Assembly: GCA_002491605.1 (NCBI GenBank)
Contig: DKWG01000059.1
Coordinates: forward strand, 1-40,671
Direction of reading: 5' to 3'
Source of the DNA: Ruminococcus sp. UBA7158
GTDB taxonomy: Bacteria > Bacillota > Clostridia > Oscillospirales > Ruminococcaceae
Length of the DNA: 40,671 nucleotides
The position numbers were made by a program, and so were the translations under genes. Positions 25,005-31,686 of this stretch are shown here, piece after piece; the first letter of the stretch is position 1, and each line of letters opens with the position of its first letter. The notes under the pieces were generated by a model that saw nothing but the letters and a program-made list of their open reading frames with translations, was not told the DNA's origin and ran no database searches.

Positions 25005-26147
25005 ATGGATCGCAAGGATTTCAGAGAAAAAATAGACGCTATTGACGATCAGTTAGTTAAGCTGTTTACCGAGAGAATGGAAATTGCAGGCGAGCTGGCA
25101 GGATATAAAAAGGAGCATTCACTCCCTGTTTTAGATGTCAAGCGAGAGAGGGATAAGCTTAAAGACGTTGTTGATAAGACCCCCGAGGAGCTTCAGGAAT
25201 ACACTCAGCTTCTTTACTCATTGATGTTTGAGCTGAGCCGCAGCCATCAGAACAGAGTTATCGGCAAGGGCAGCGACCTGACATCTAAGATAAGCTCTGC
25301 CATTGAGAACACCCCTAAGCTTTTCCCGGAAAGAGCGGCGGTTGCCTGTCAGGGCGTTGAGGGCGCGTATTCACAGATTGCCTGCGACAAGCTTTTTAAG
25401 TACCCCAACATTATGTATTTCTCCTCGTTTGAGTCTGTTTTCACAGCTATTGAAAAGGGCTTTTGCAAATACGGTGTTGTTCCGCTTGAAAACAGCACCG
25501 CAGGCTCTGTCAACTCAGTTTACGATTTGATGATGAGCCGTAAGTTCAGCATAGTAAGAAGCATAAGAGTTAAGGTTGCCCACAACCTTTTGGCAAAGCC
25601 GGGAACAGCCATTTCAGACATCAAGGAGATTTACTCTCACCAGCAGGCAATAAGCCAGTGCGCTGCATTCTTGCAGACATTAAAGGGAGTTAAGATTATT
25701 CCCTGCGAGAATACAGCAGTTGCTGCAAAGATGGTTTCAGAGTCTGACAGAAACGACATTGCAACCTTGTCGTCTATGGAGTGCTGCAAGCTTTACGGTT
25801 TATCCTGCCTTAAAGAAAACGTTCAGGACAAGGACAACAACTACACACGTTTTATTTGCATTTCAAAGGATTTAGAGATTTACCCCGGCTCAGATAAAAC
25901 AAGCCTTATGGTAGTTTTAGAGAACAAGAGAGGCTCTTTGTATATGCTTCTTTCAAGGCTTTACGCTTTGGGAATAAACCTCAACAAGCTTGAAAGCCGT
26001 CCTATTCCCGAAAGAGATTTTGAGGTCATGTTCTATTTCGATCTGGACACACCCGTTTACTCGCCTCAGTTTTTGCAGCTTATGAGCGAGCTTGGTGATA
26101 TATGTCAGGAGTATAACTACCTCGGAAGCTATCGGGAGGTCTTATAA
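25005..26147 (+). CDS. pheA: Bifunctional chorismate mutase/prephenate dehydratase (P-protein)
   Basis: A single chain takes chorismate to phenylpyruvate, the phenylalanine branch. Residues about 1-85 are an AroQ-type helical chorismate mutase (FREKIDAIDDQLVKLFTERM). About 107-285 are prephenate dehydratase (GVEGAYSQIA, ENSTAGSVNSVYD) with the hallmark TRF in NNYTRFICIS. About 297-375 form an ACT domain with LESRP, part of the Phe allosteric site. The other ACT motif, usually GALV, reads GSLY. I start at the ATG at 25005 (380 residues) behind AGAGAGG. The stop overlaps the next start by one base (TAATG). The fusion contrasts with the separate chorismate mutase of many Firmicutes. Confidence 0.95.
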   Translation: MDRKDFREKIDAIDDQLVKLFTERMEIAGELAGYKKEHSLPVLDVKRERDKLKDVVDKTPEELQEYTQLLYSLMFELSRSHQNRVIGKGSDLTSKISSAIENTPKLFPERAAVACQGVEGAYSQIACDKLFKYPNIMYFSSFESVFTAIEKGFCKYGVVPLENSTAGSVNSVYDLMMSRKFSIVRSIRVKVAHNLLAKPGTAISDIKEIYSHQQAISQCAAFLQTLKGVKIIPCENTAVAAKMVSESDRNDIATLSSMECCKLYGLSCLKENVQDKDNNYTRFICISKDLEIYPGSDKTSLMVVLENKRGSLYMLLSRLYALGINLNKLESRPIPERDFEVMFYFDLDTPVYSPQFLQLMSELGDICQEYNYLGSYREVL

Positions 26148-27367
26148 TGCTTCGCTGCGGTCTTTTGGGCGAAAGGCTTGTTCACAGTTATTCCCCTCAA
26201 ATCCATTCTATGTTGGGGGAATATGAATATAAGCTTTATGAAAAGTCCAAAGAAGAGGTTGTTGACTTTTTAAAAAACGGCGAGTGGGACGCTTTAAATG
26301 TAACAATCCCATATAAAAAAGTCGCCGCCGAGTGCTGCGACGAGATGTCAGAAACGGCGCGTATTCTTAAAAGTGTCAACACAATAGTCAAAAAAGACGG
26401 CAGAATTTACGGCGACAACACCGATTACTTCGGCTTTTGCGAGATGGTTAAAAAAAGCGGAATTGACGTTTTGGGCAAGAAAGCGTTGGTTTTGGGCAGC
26501 GGCGGAACGTCTGTAACTGTGTGTAAGGCACTTGCCGATATGGGCGCTGACGTAACTGTTATCAGCAGAAGCGGCGAGAATAATTATACAAACCTTGATA
26601 AGCATTCGAACGCTAAGGTCATAGTAAACACAACCCCTGTCGGGATGTATCCGAATAACGGCTCTGCGTGCGTTGATTTAACACTGTTCCCTGAATGCGA
26701 AGGAGTTTTAGACGCTATATATAATCCATTAAGAACCGCCTTACTGCTTCAAGCTGAGGACTTGAAAATTAAGAATCTGAACGGTCTTTATATGCTTTGC
26801 GCTCAGGCAAAAAAGAGCGCAGAGATTTTTACCGGTTCTATTATTGACGATTCAAGAACAGATTATATTTTTAATAAGCTGTCTTGCGAGATGGGCAATA
26901 TCATACTTATAGGTATGCCGGGGTGCGGAAAGAGCGCTATAGCAAAAGAGCTTGGCAAGCTTTTAAACCGTGAGGTCATTGAGCTTGACGATAAAATTGC
27001 CGAGAGCGCAAAAAAGAGCATACCAAAGATTTTTGAGGATATCGGCGAGCAGGGCTTTAGAAAGCTTGAAACTGAGCAGACTGCAATTTATTCAAAGCTT
27101 TCGGGTAAGGTTATTTCAACAGGCGGCGGATGCGTCACTGTGCCGGAGAACTATGGGCTTTTGCATCAGAACGGCGTTATCGTCTGGATAAAAAGGGATA
27201 TATCAAAGCTTCCCAAGGATTCACGTCCTATATCATTAAAATCAGATTTATATGAGCTTTATAACCGTAGGAAGCCATATTACGAGCGCTTTGCCGATTT
27301 TTCAATTGAAAACGACCAGACAATTGAAAAAGCCGCTTTAAAAATAGTGCAATTGCTTAAAGCGTGA
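26147..27367 (+). CDS. aroE-aroK: Fused shikimate dehydrogenase-shikimate kinase (AroE-AroK)
   Basis: One 406-residue chain holds two non-adjacent-fold enzymes for consecutive steps 4 and 5. Residues 1-245 are shikimate dehydrogenase: SYSPQIHS substrate loop, catalytic Lys in NVTIPYKK, D93 in GDNTDYFGF, NADP loop VLGSGGTS. Residues 249-406 are shikimate kinase: Walker A GMPGCGKS (256-263), ELDD, FRKLET, STGGGC and the lid loop KDSRPIS. The frame is continuous with no stop or frameshift between halves. GGGAGG precedes the ATG, which overlaps the pheA stop. The fusion would couple shikimate formation with its phosphorylation. Confidence 0.95.
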   Translation: MLRCGLLGERLVHSYSPQIHSMLGEYEYKLYEKSKEEVVDFLKNGEWDALNVTIPYKKVAAECCDEMSETARILKSVNTIVKKDGRIYGDNTDYFGFCEMVKKSGIDVLGKKALVLGSGGTSVTVCKALADMGADVTVISRSGENNYTNLDKHSNAKVIVNTTPVGMYPNNGSACVDLTLFPECEGVLDAIYNPLRTALLLQAEDLKIKNLNGLYMLCAQAKKSAEIFTGSIIDDSRTDYIFNKLSCEMGNIILIGMPGCGKSAIAKELGKLLNREVIELDDKIAESAKKSIPKIFEDIGEQGFRKLETEQTAIYSKLSGKVISTGGGCVTVPENYGLLHQNGVIVWIKRDISKLPKDSRPISLKSDLYELYNRRKPYYERFADFSIENDQTIEKAALKIVQLLKA

Positions 27368-27400
27368 TATAATTGTCGCAGTGAAAGGAAAGTAAAATAT

Positions 27401-27844
27401 ATGAAGCTTCTTATAATCAACGGTCCTAATATCAATATGCTGGGAATAAGAGAGCCAGGGATTTACGGCGACAAGACCTATTCAGCGCTTGTCGAGCTTA
27501 TAAAGTCGGCGTGCGAAAAAGAGGGAATAGAGCCTCGGTTCTTCCAGTCTAATCACGAAGGAGCTATTGTCGACGAAATTCAGGCGGCATACGGTGTTTT
27601 TGACGGCATAATAATCAATCCTGCCGCATACACCCACACATCGGTTGCGATTTTGGATGCTTTAAAAGCTGTGTCCATACCGACTGTGGAGGTTCATATT
27701 TCCGATGTTAAGGAGCGTGAGGACTTCAGGCAGATTTCATATGTTTCAAAAGCAGCGATAAAGACAATTATGGGCTTGGGCTTTGACGGATATGTAAAGG
27801 CTGTTGAGTATTTAAAGGAATACGTTTTGAAAAGCAGCAGATAG
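27401..27844 (+). CDS. aroQ: Type II 3-dehydroquinate dehydratase
   Basis: Third shikimate step, trans-dehydration of 3-dehydroquinate. The 147 residues follow the type II dodecamer family: LLIINGPNINMLGIREPGIYG (catalytic Tyr at its end and Arg near it), QSNHEGAIVDEI, INPAAYTHTSVAILDAL (catalytic His) and VEVHISD. GAAAGGA precedes the ATG. It completes all seven shikimate steps within this operon. degV follows after 10 bases. Confidence 0.96.
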   Translation: MKLLIINGPNINMLGIREPGIYGDKTYSALVELIKSACEKEGIEPRFFQSNHEGAIVDEIQAAYGVFDGIIINPAAYTHTSVAILDALKAVSIPTVEVHISDVKEREDFRQISYVSKAAIKTIMGLGFDGYVKAVEYLKEYVLKSSR

Positions 27845-27854
27845 GAGAATTTCC

Positions 27855-28703
27855 ATGGCAATAAAACTAATCATAGATTCGGCTTCGGACATTTCATGTG
27901 ACAAGGCAAATGAAATGGGTTTAATTCACCTGCCGATAATAATTTCATTCGACGGCAAGGAGTATAAAGACGGTCAAGACTTAACGCCCGATTTATTCTT
28001 TGAAAAGCTTATCGAGTCTGACAGTATGCCGACAACATCTCAAATATCGCCCACGATATACGAAGAAGCCTTCACAAAGGTTCTTGAAAACGGCGACACT
28101 CCCGTTGCGATAACGCTGTCATCTAAGCTGTCAGGTACATATCAAAGTGCCTGCATTGCAGACGAAGCTGTCGGAGGCAAAGCGTATGTAGTTGATTCGC
28201 TCAATGCTTCATTGGGTGAAGCAATCCTTATTCAATACGCTGTAAGCTTAGTGAACAGCGGCGTAAGCGTTGACGAGCTTGTCGATGAGCTTAATTCGTC
28301 TAAGGAAAAAATTCACGTCCTTGCGCTCTTGGAAACACTTGAATATTTAAAGCGCGGCGGAAGAATCTCGAAAACCGTTGCACTTGCGGGAAGTCTTTTA
28401 TCGATTAAGCCTGTTATCAGCATTGAGCAGGGAGAGGTTGCCCTTGCAGGAAAGGCAAGAGGGTCAAAAAATGCGAATAATCTTTTGGCTGAGCTTATTT
28501 CAAAATGCGGCGAGGTAGATTTTTCAAAGCCGTTCACACTTGCGTTTTCCGGCTCTGACGGCAGCGTTTTAAATAAATACGTTGAAGATTCAAGACAATT
28601 CTGGGAGCATGGCACGAGCAGTCTGCCTATATTAAAAATCGGTGCGACTATAGGAACGCACATCGGACCCGGTGCTATAGGAGTTGCATTTTTCAGCAAG
28701 TAA
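27855..28703 (+). CDS. DegV family fatty-acid-binding protein (copy 1)
   Basis: DegV/FakB-type proteins hold a fatty acid for the kinase FakA. Seen here are the N-terminal IIDSASDIS, ISSKLSGTYQSA-like segment (LSSKLSGTYQSAC), the signature LETLEYLKRGGRISK and the C-terminal GTHIGPGAIGVAF, at 282 residues. TAGGAGA precedes the ATG, 10 bases after aroQ, so it is probably the last gene of the aromatic operon. Why a lipid-binding protein rides there is unclear. A paralogue lies 1.8 kb downstream (29674-30534). Confidence 0.92.
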   Translation: MAIKLIIDSASDISCDKANEMGLIHLPIIISFDGKEYKDGQDLTPDLFFEKLIESDSMPTTSQISPTIYEEAFTKVLENGDTPVAITLSSKLSGTYQSACIADEAVGGKAYVVDSLNASLGEAILIQYAVSLVNSGVSVDELVDELNSSKEKIHVLALLETLEYLKRGGRISKTVALAGSLLSIKPVISIEQGEVALAGKARGSKNANNLLAELISKCGEVDFSKPFTLAFSGSDGSVLNKYVEDSRQFWEHGTSSLPILKIGATIGTHIGPGAIGVAFFSK

Positions 28704-28712
28704 TAGTATAAT
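28684..28712 (+). promoter_or_regulatory. Candidate promoter of the XRE membrane regulator
   Basis: TTGCAT (28684-28689), a 17-base spacer and a perfect TATAAT (28707-28712), overlapping the end of degV. The -35 is weak. Confidence 0.5.
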
Positions 28713-28721
28713 GGTTCAAGT

Positions 28722-28796
28722 GCTTGCTGTAATACTGCATCCATAGCGGTATCGTATAGCGGAATATACATTGCTGTTTGTGGATGTACGGCAAGC
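28722..28796 (+). repeat. Long hairpin at the 5' end of the XRE-gene transcript
   Basis: gcttgctgta (28722-28731) pairs with tacggcaagc (28787-28796), and catcca (28738-28743) with tggatg (28781-28786), with a 6-base bulge on one side. There is no T tract. If the promoter just upstream is right, the stem begins within a few bases of the transcript 5' end. Confidence 0.6.
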
Positions 28797-28845
28797 GTCC
28801 TGACGACCATAAAAGCGTTTGTGCGAAAGGAACGGTTTTTATTTG

Positions 28846-29442
28846 ATGAAAGAAATGGAGACAATTATCGCCAGCAACATAATTGAACTTCGGACAAAAT
28901 CGGGTTTTACCCAGCTTGAGCTTGCGCAGATGATCAATTATTCCGATAAGTCGGTTTCAAAGTGGGAGCGTGCGGAGTCTGTACCGGATGTTATTGTTTT
29001 GAAAAAAATGGCGGACATTTTCGGAGTTACGGTTGATTATATGCTGACTCAGCACGACCCGACAGAAAAGCCGACCATAATGACGACAGTAAGAGCGTTG
29101 CCGTTTAAGATTATAACGAGCATAACGATTGTCGGAATTTGGATATTGGCTTTGCTGATATTCATAATCGTCTGGCTTTGCGGAAGTATAGTTTGGCTGA
29201 TTTTTGTGTATGCCGTTCCGATTTCTTTGATAACTCTTTTGATTCTTCATTCGATTTGGGAAAAGGGAAAATACAACTTTTATATCGTTTCTCTTCTCAT
29301 ACTGAGCGTCATTGCGACAATTTATTTTACTTTTTTGGAAAGAAATTGGTGGCAGCTGTTCTTGCTGATAGTACCGGCTGAAATAGAAGTATTTCTTAGT
29401 TTTTACCTGAGGAAAAAGCGAAAACAATCACATAATATGTAA
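28846..29442 (+). CDS. XRE-family regulator with four-helix membrane domain
   Basis: Residues about 5-65 are a Cro/C1-type helix-turn-helix (LRTKSGFTQLELAQMINYSDKS, then WERAESVPDV and ADIFGVTVDYML). From about residue 80 four hydrophobic segments follow (IVGIWILALLIFIIVWL, VYAVPISLITLLIL, FYIVSLLILSVIATIYF, LFLLIVPAEIEVFLSFYL), ending in a basic tail. It is thus a membrane-tethered DNA-binding protein of unknown signal and target. I choose the ATG at 28846; the ribosome site GAAAGGA is about 14 bases upstream, and TTG at 28843 is an alternative. It lies between two degV paralogues on the same strand. Confidence 0.85.
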   Translation: MKEMETIIASNIIELRTKSGFTQLELAQMINYSDKSVSKWERAESVPDVIVLKKMADIFGVTVDYMLTQHDPTEKPTIMTTVRALPFKIITSITIVGIWILALLIFIIVWLCGSIVWLIFVYAVPISLITLLILHSIWEKGKYNFYIVSLLILSVIATIYFTFLERNWWQLFLLIVPAEIEVFLSFYLRKKRKQSHNM

Positions 29443-29447
29443 TTTAT

Positions 29448-29497
29448 CGAGCAGTAGAGTTGCAATAGAGCCGACTCTACTGCTTGATTTCTCTTTG
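29448..29497 (+). terminator. Intrinsic terminator after the XRE gene
   Basis: The arms 29448-29460 and 29474-29486 pair over 13 positions with one G-U (agcagtagagt/actctactgct), followed by atttctctttg. Confidence 0.8.
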
Positions 29498-29522
29498 TAG
29501 AGTGCAAAAACTGAATGAGAGC

Positions 29523-29551
29523 TTGAAGCTTTCGCCATACTGTGGTATGAT
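29523..29551 (+). promoter_or_regulatory. Candidate promoter of degV copy 2
   Basis: TTGAAG (29523-29528), a 17-base spacer and TATGAT (29546-29551), about 120 bases before the start codon. Confidence 0.55.
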
Positions 29552-29673
29552 AAGCTAAGAAAATACGCAGGTTACTCACTGATTTTGCATAAGGAATTGG
29601 AAATGTGCAAATTTCAAAACACACCGCACAGGGGTATTTCCTGCCTTGAATTTCAGAAGGGATTGGAATAAAA

Positions 29674-30534
29674 ATGATAAGGCTTTTTACGGATACATCG
29701 GCAAATCTGCCTGTTGAGCTTTTAAGAGAACATAATATAACGATAGTGCCGTTTTCATATACAGTTAACGGAGAGCCTGCCGATTACAACACCATAGACG
29801 GCTTCAACGGCAAGGCGTTTTACGACGCAATGCGTCAGGGCGCGTTTGTTAAAACATCGATGATAAATATTGTGACCTTCGTTTTAGCCTTTGAGGAGGC
29901 ACTGAAAAACGGGGATGACGTTATGTATATAGGAATGTCCGGCGGAATCAGCGGAGCTGCCAATTCAGCGGCAATTGCCGTTAAGGAGCTTAAGGAAAGC
30001 TACCCTGAAAGAAAGATAACCTCTATTGACACTTATGCGGCCTCTCTGGGCGAGGGCATACAGGTTTTGAGGGCAGTCGAGCTGATTAATCAGGGGGTAG
30101 CGTTTGAGGATATCGAAAGGATTATACTTGAAGAACGTGAGACAATCTGCCAGTACTTTACTGTTGACGATTTGGAGTACTTAAAGCGCGGCGGAAGAAT
30201 TTCAAACGTTACGGCTTTTGTCGGCTCACTTTTGCATATCAAGCCTATCTTAACAGGCGATGAGCAGGGACGAATTGTCATCTGCGGAAAGGCGAGGGGA
30301 AGAAAGCAGGCTATTATAACTCTTGCCGATAAGTATGACCGATTGGCAAAGGATAAAAACGCAACAGTGGCAATAGCTCACGCCGACGACGAGGGAGCGG
30401 CTGACGAGTTGATTTCAGAGCTGAAAAAGCGTGGCTTCAGCGGAAAAACAATTGTTGAATGCTATGAGCCGGTGACGGGCTCACACGTCGGACCCGGAAC
30501 GCTTGCATTCTTCTTTGCAGGTACTCATAAGTAA
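29674..30534 (+). CDS. DegV family fatty-acid-binding protein (copy 2)
   Basis: A second DegV/FakB-like protein of 286 residues. It begins IRLFTDTSANLP, has GMSGGISGAANSA in place of the SGTYQSA segment of copy 1, shares VDDLEYLKRGGRIS, and ends GSHVGPGTLAFFF. The two copies are clearly diverged, so probably have different ligand preferences, as known for multiple FakB proteins. AGAAGGGA lies about 10 bases before the ATG. It has its own promoter and a strong terminator, so it is monocistronic. Confidence 0.92.
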   Translation: MIRLFTDTSANLPVELLREHNITIVPFSYTVNGEPADYNTIDGFNGKAFYDAMRQGAFVKTSMINIVTFVLAFEEALKNGDDVMYIGMSGGISGAANSAAIAVKELKESYPERKITSIDTYAASLGEGIQVLRAVELINQGVAFEDIERIILEERETICQYFTVDDLEYLKRGGRISNVTAFVGSLLHIKPILTGDEQGRIVICGKARGRKQAIITLADKYDRLAKDKNATVAIAHADDEGAADELISELKKRGFSGKTIVECYEPVTGSHVGPGTLAFFFAGTHK

Positions 30535-30554
30535 AATTGTTTGGTTATAATACT

Positions 30555-30587
30555 AAAGGGCTGTTTTTCACAGCCCTTTTTCATTAG
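30555..30587 (+). terminator. Intrinsic terminator after degV copy 2
   Basis: aaagggctgt (30555-30564) pairs perfectly over 10 bases with acagcccttt (30570-30579), with a 5-base loop and TTTTTCATT continuing. Confidence 0.93.
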
Positions 30588-30698
30588 ATGGGTATTTATA
30601 CAAAAAGAAACTGAGCATCGGTTTTGATACACGGAGTATAAAACCGGTGTTCTGTTATGTCTCAGCTTTGGAAAAAAGATTTTTCGGAAGATAAATAA

Positions 30699-30728
30699 AA
30701 AAGCTTCCGTATTTCTACAGAAGCTTTT
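30699..30728 (-). terminator. Terminator of tRNA-Leu
   Basis: On the minus strand a 13-pair stem (one G-U) with a GAAA tetraloop is followed by TTTATTTATC, 22 bases beyond the tRNA 3' end. Confidence 0.9.
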
Positions 30729-30750
30729 CTCGGTGCGGTGCGTTCCACGC

Positions 30751-30837
30751 TGGTGCCGCTGACCGGACTTGAACCGGTACGGAGGTTAATCCGAGGGATT
30801 TTAAGTCCCTTGTGTCTGCCTATTCCACCACAGCGGC
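30751..30837 (-). tRNA. tRNA-Leu (anticodon UAA)
   Basis: An 87-base tRNA with encoded CCA (30751-30753). The acceptor arms gccgctg (5') and cagcggc (3') pair fully, and the discriminator is A, as expected for Leu. The anticodon loop CTTAAAA puts TAA at 30801-30803. The long variable arm and the T arm GGTTCAAGTCC fit a class II leucine tRNA. It has its own promoter and terminator. Confidence 0.95.
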
Positions 30838-30851
30838 AAATTGCGAATATT

Positions 30852-30880
30852 ATAATAGCACGACAGCATTTAAATGTCAA
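30852..30880 (-). promoter_or_regulatory. Promoter of tRNA-Leu
   Basis: On the minus strand: perfect TTGACA (30880-30875), 17-base spacer, TATTAT (30857-30852), with transcription beginning a few bases before the tRNA. Confidence 0.75.
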
Positions 30881-30961
30881 TAGTTTTTCATAAAGTAAAT
30901 TGAAGTTAGACGGAACAACAGCAGAACAGAGCAAATACAGCTGTACTCTTCGCTTAAGAAG

Positions 30962-30984
30962 AAAACGCCCGTTTCGGACGTTTT
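30962..30984 (-). terminator. Terminator of the small minus-strand gene
   Basis: On the minus strand aaaacgtcc and gggcgtttt pair over 9 positions (one G-U) around gaaac, then CTTCTT. It lies 52 bases past the stop of the small gene. Confidence 0.75.
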
Positions 30985-31036
30985 GCAATTTCTCGGCGAT
31001 ATAGCTGCCGCTTACGGAACTGACGAACTACAGTTC

Positions 31037-31231
31037 TCAGTCCGAAATTGATTCATCCTGTGAATCCTCATCGTCGTCAGAACCGGAAATGAACATTTCC
31101 TCTGTGGTTTGCTGCGCCAGCTTCAGCTTTTCGGTTATGGTGACCAGCGCATTGGTAGTTGCCTCCAGCGCATCAATAGCAGTAGCCATGCGCCCTGCCA
31201 AATGATAATACATAGCCTTGTAATCCGGCAT
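31037..31231 (-). CDS. Small acidic-tailed protein of unknown function (64 residues)
   Basis: I do not recognise a function. The protein begins MPDYKAMYYHLAGRMATAID, continues as one predicted helix rich in Ala, Thr, Leu and Glu (ALEATTNALVTITEKLKLAQ), and ends in a very acidic tail (SGSDDDEDSQDESISD). GGGAGG lies 7 bases before the ATG, an excellent ribosome site, so the gene is very likely real. The open frame continues upstream through tRNA-Ala, which is not coding. It lies between two tRNA genes on the same strand and would be read from the tRNA-Ala promoter. Its G+C content looks higher than its surroundings. Confidence 0.75.
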   Translation of the reverse strand: MPDYKAMYYHLAGRMATAIDALEATTNALVTITEKLKLAQQTTEEMFISGSDDDEDSQDESISD

Positions 31232-31259
31232 ACAGATACCTCCCGAGCAAATTTTTAAT

Positions 31260-31291
31260 AATCGGCACTGCTTCGTGAAGTAGTGCCGATT
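31260..31291 (-). repeat. Near-perfect inverted repeat between tRNA-Ala and the small gene
   Basis: aatcggcact (31260-31269) and agtgccgatt (31282-31291) pair perfectly, and the inside (gcttcgtgaagt) continues the symmetry. It starts 8 bases past the tRNA 3' end. On the minus strand the following bases are ATTAAAAATTT, a poor T tail, so it may be a processing hairpin or leaky terminator. Confidence 0.7.
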
Positions 31292-31298
31292 AATTGGT

Positions 31299-31374
31299 TG
31301 GTGGACCCGATGGGGTTCGAACCCACGGTCTCTGCGTTGCGAACGCAGCGCTTTTCCAGCTAAGCTACGAGCCC
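31299..31374 (-). tRNA. tRNA-Ala (anticodon CGC)
   Basis: A 76-base tRNA with encoded CCA (31299-31301). The acceptor GGGCTCG/CGGGTCC contains the G3-U70 wobble that identifies alanine tRNAs, and the discriminator is A. The anticodon stem CTGCG/CGCAG encloses TTCGCAA, placing CGC at 31339-31341. The T arm is GTGGG TTCGAAC CCCAT. Confidence 0.95.
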
Positions 31375-31686
31375 GTATATTGATACTGTATGTTATTTTA
31401 TATCCAACTTGCTGATTTGTCAAGATGTTTTTTCACCGCTTTTTTAGGTCGGAAGTGATTGAATAATTAAGTGCCAGACGGTCGTGAAACCATAAAAAAT
31501 GCAACAAATTTTTATTTATCTATATTCTTATAAGAAAATATCAATAAATTATTAGCTTTTGCAGTTGATTTGTCGGCAAAATTAATATATAATTATTGAT
31601 ACTGACTTTGTATCCTCTGATGTGTGATGTGTCGTGAGGGCAGAAGAAGTATGTGGCGTTTAAGCGTCGAAAGGAATGATATTATT
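31375..31686. promoter_or_regulatory. Divergent promoter region: tRNA-Ala and lipoprotein GH43
   Basis: A 312-base gap. On the minus strand TTGACA (31423-31418), a 17-base spacer and TAAAAT (31400-31395) drive tRNA-Ala. On the plus strand TTGATT (31565-31570), a 17-base spacer and TATAAT (31588-31593) drive the GH43 lipoprotein gene. I see no further gene or clear operator. Confidence 0.7.

Noticed and set aside
30662..30988. Minus-strand open frame of about 108 codons
   Set aside because: It spans tRNA-Leu, its promoter and its terminator, so coding is implausible.
31231..31423. Upstream extension of the small gene into a 128-residue frame
   Set aside because: The extension reads through tRNA-Ala and its promoter. 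The good ribosome site is directly before the ATG at 31231.
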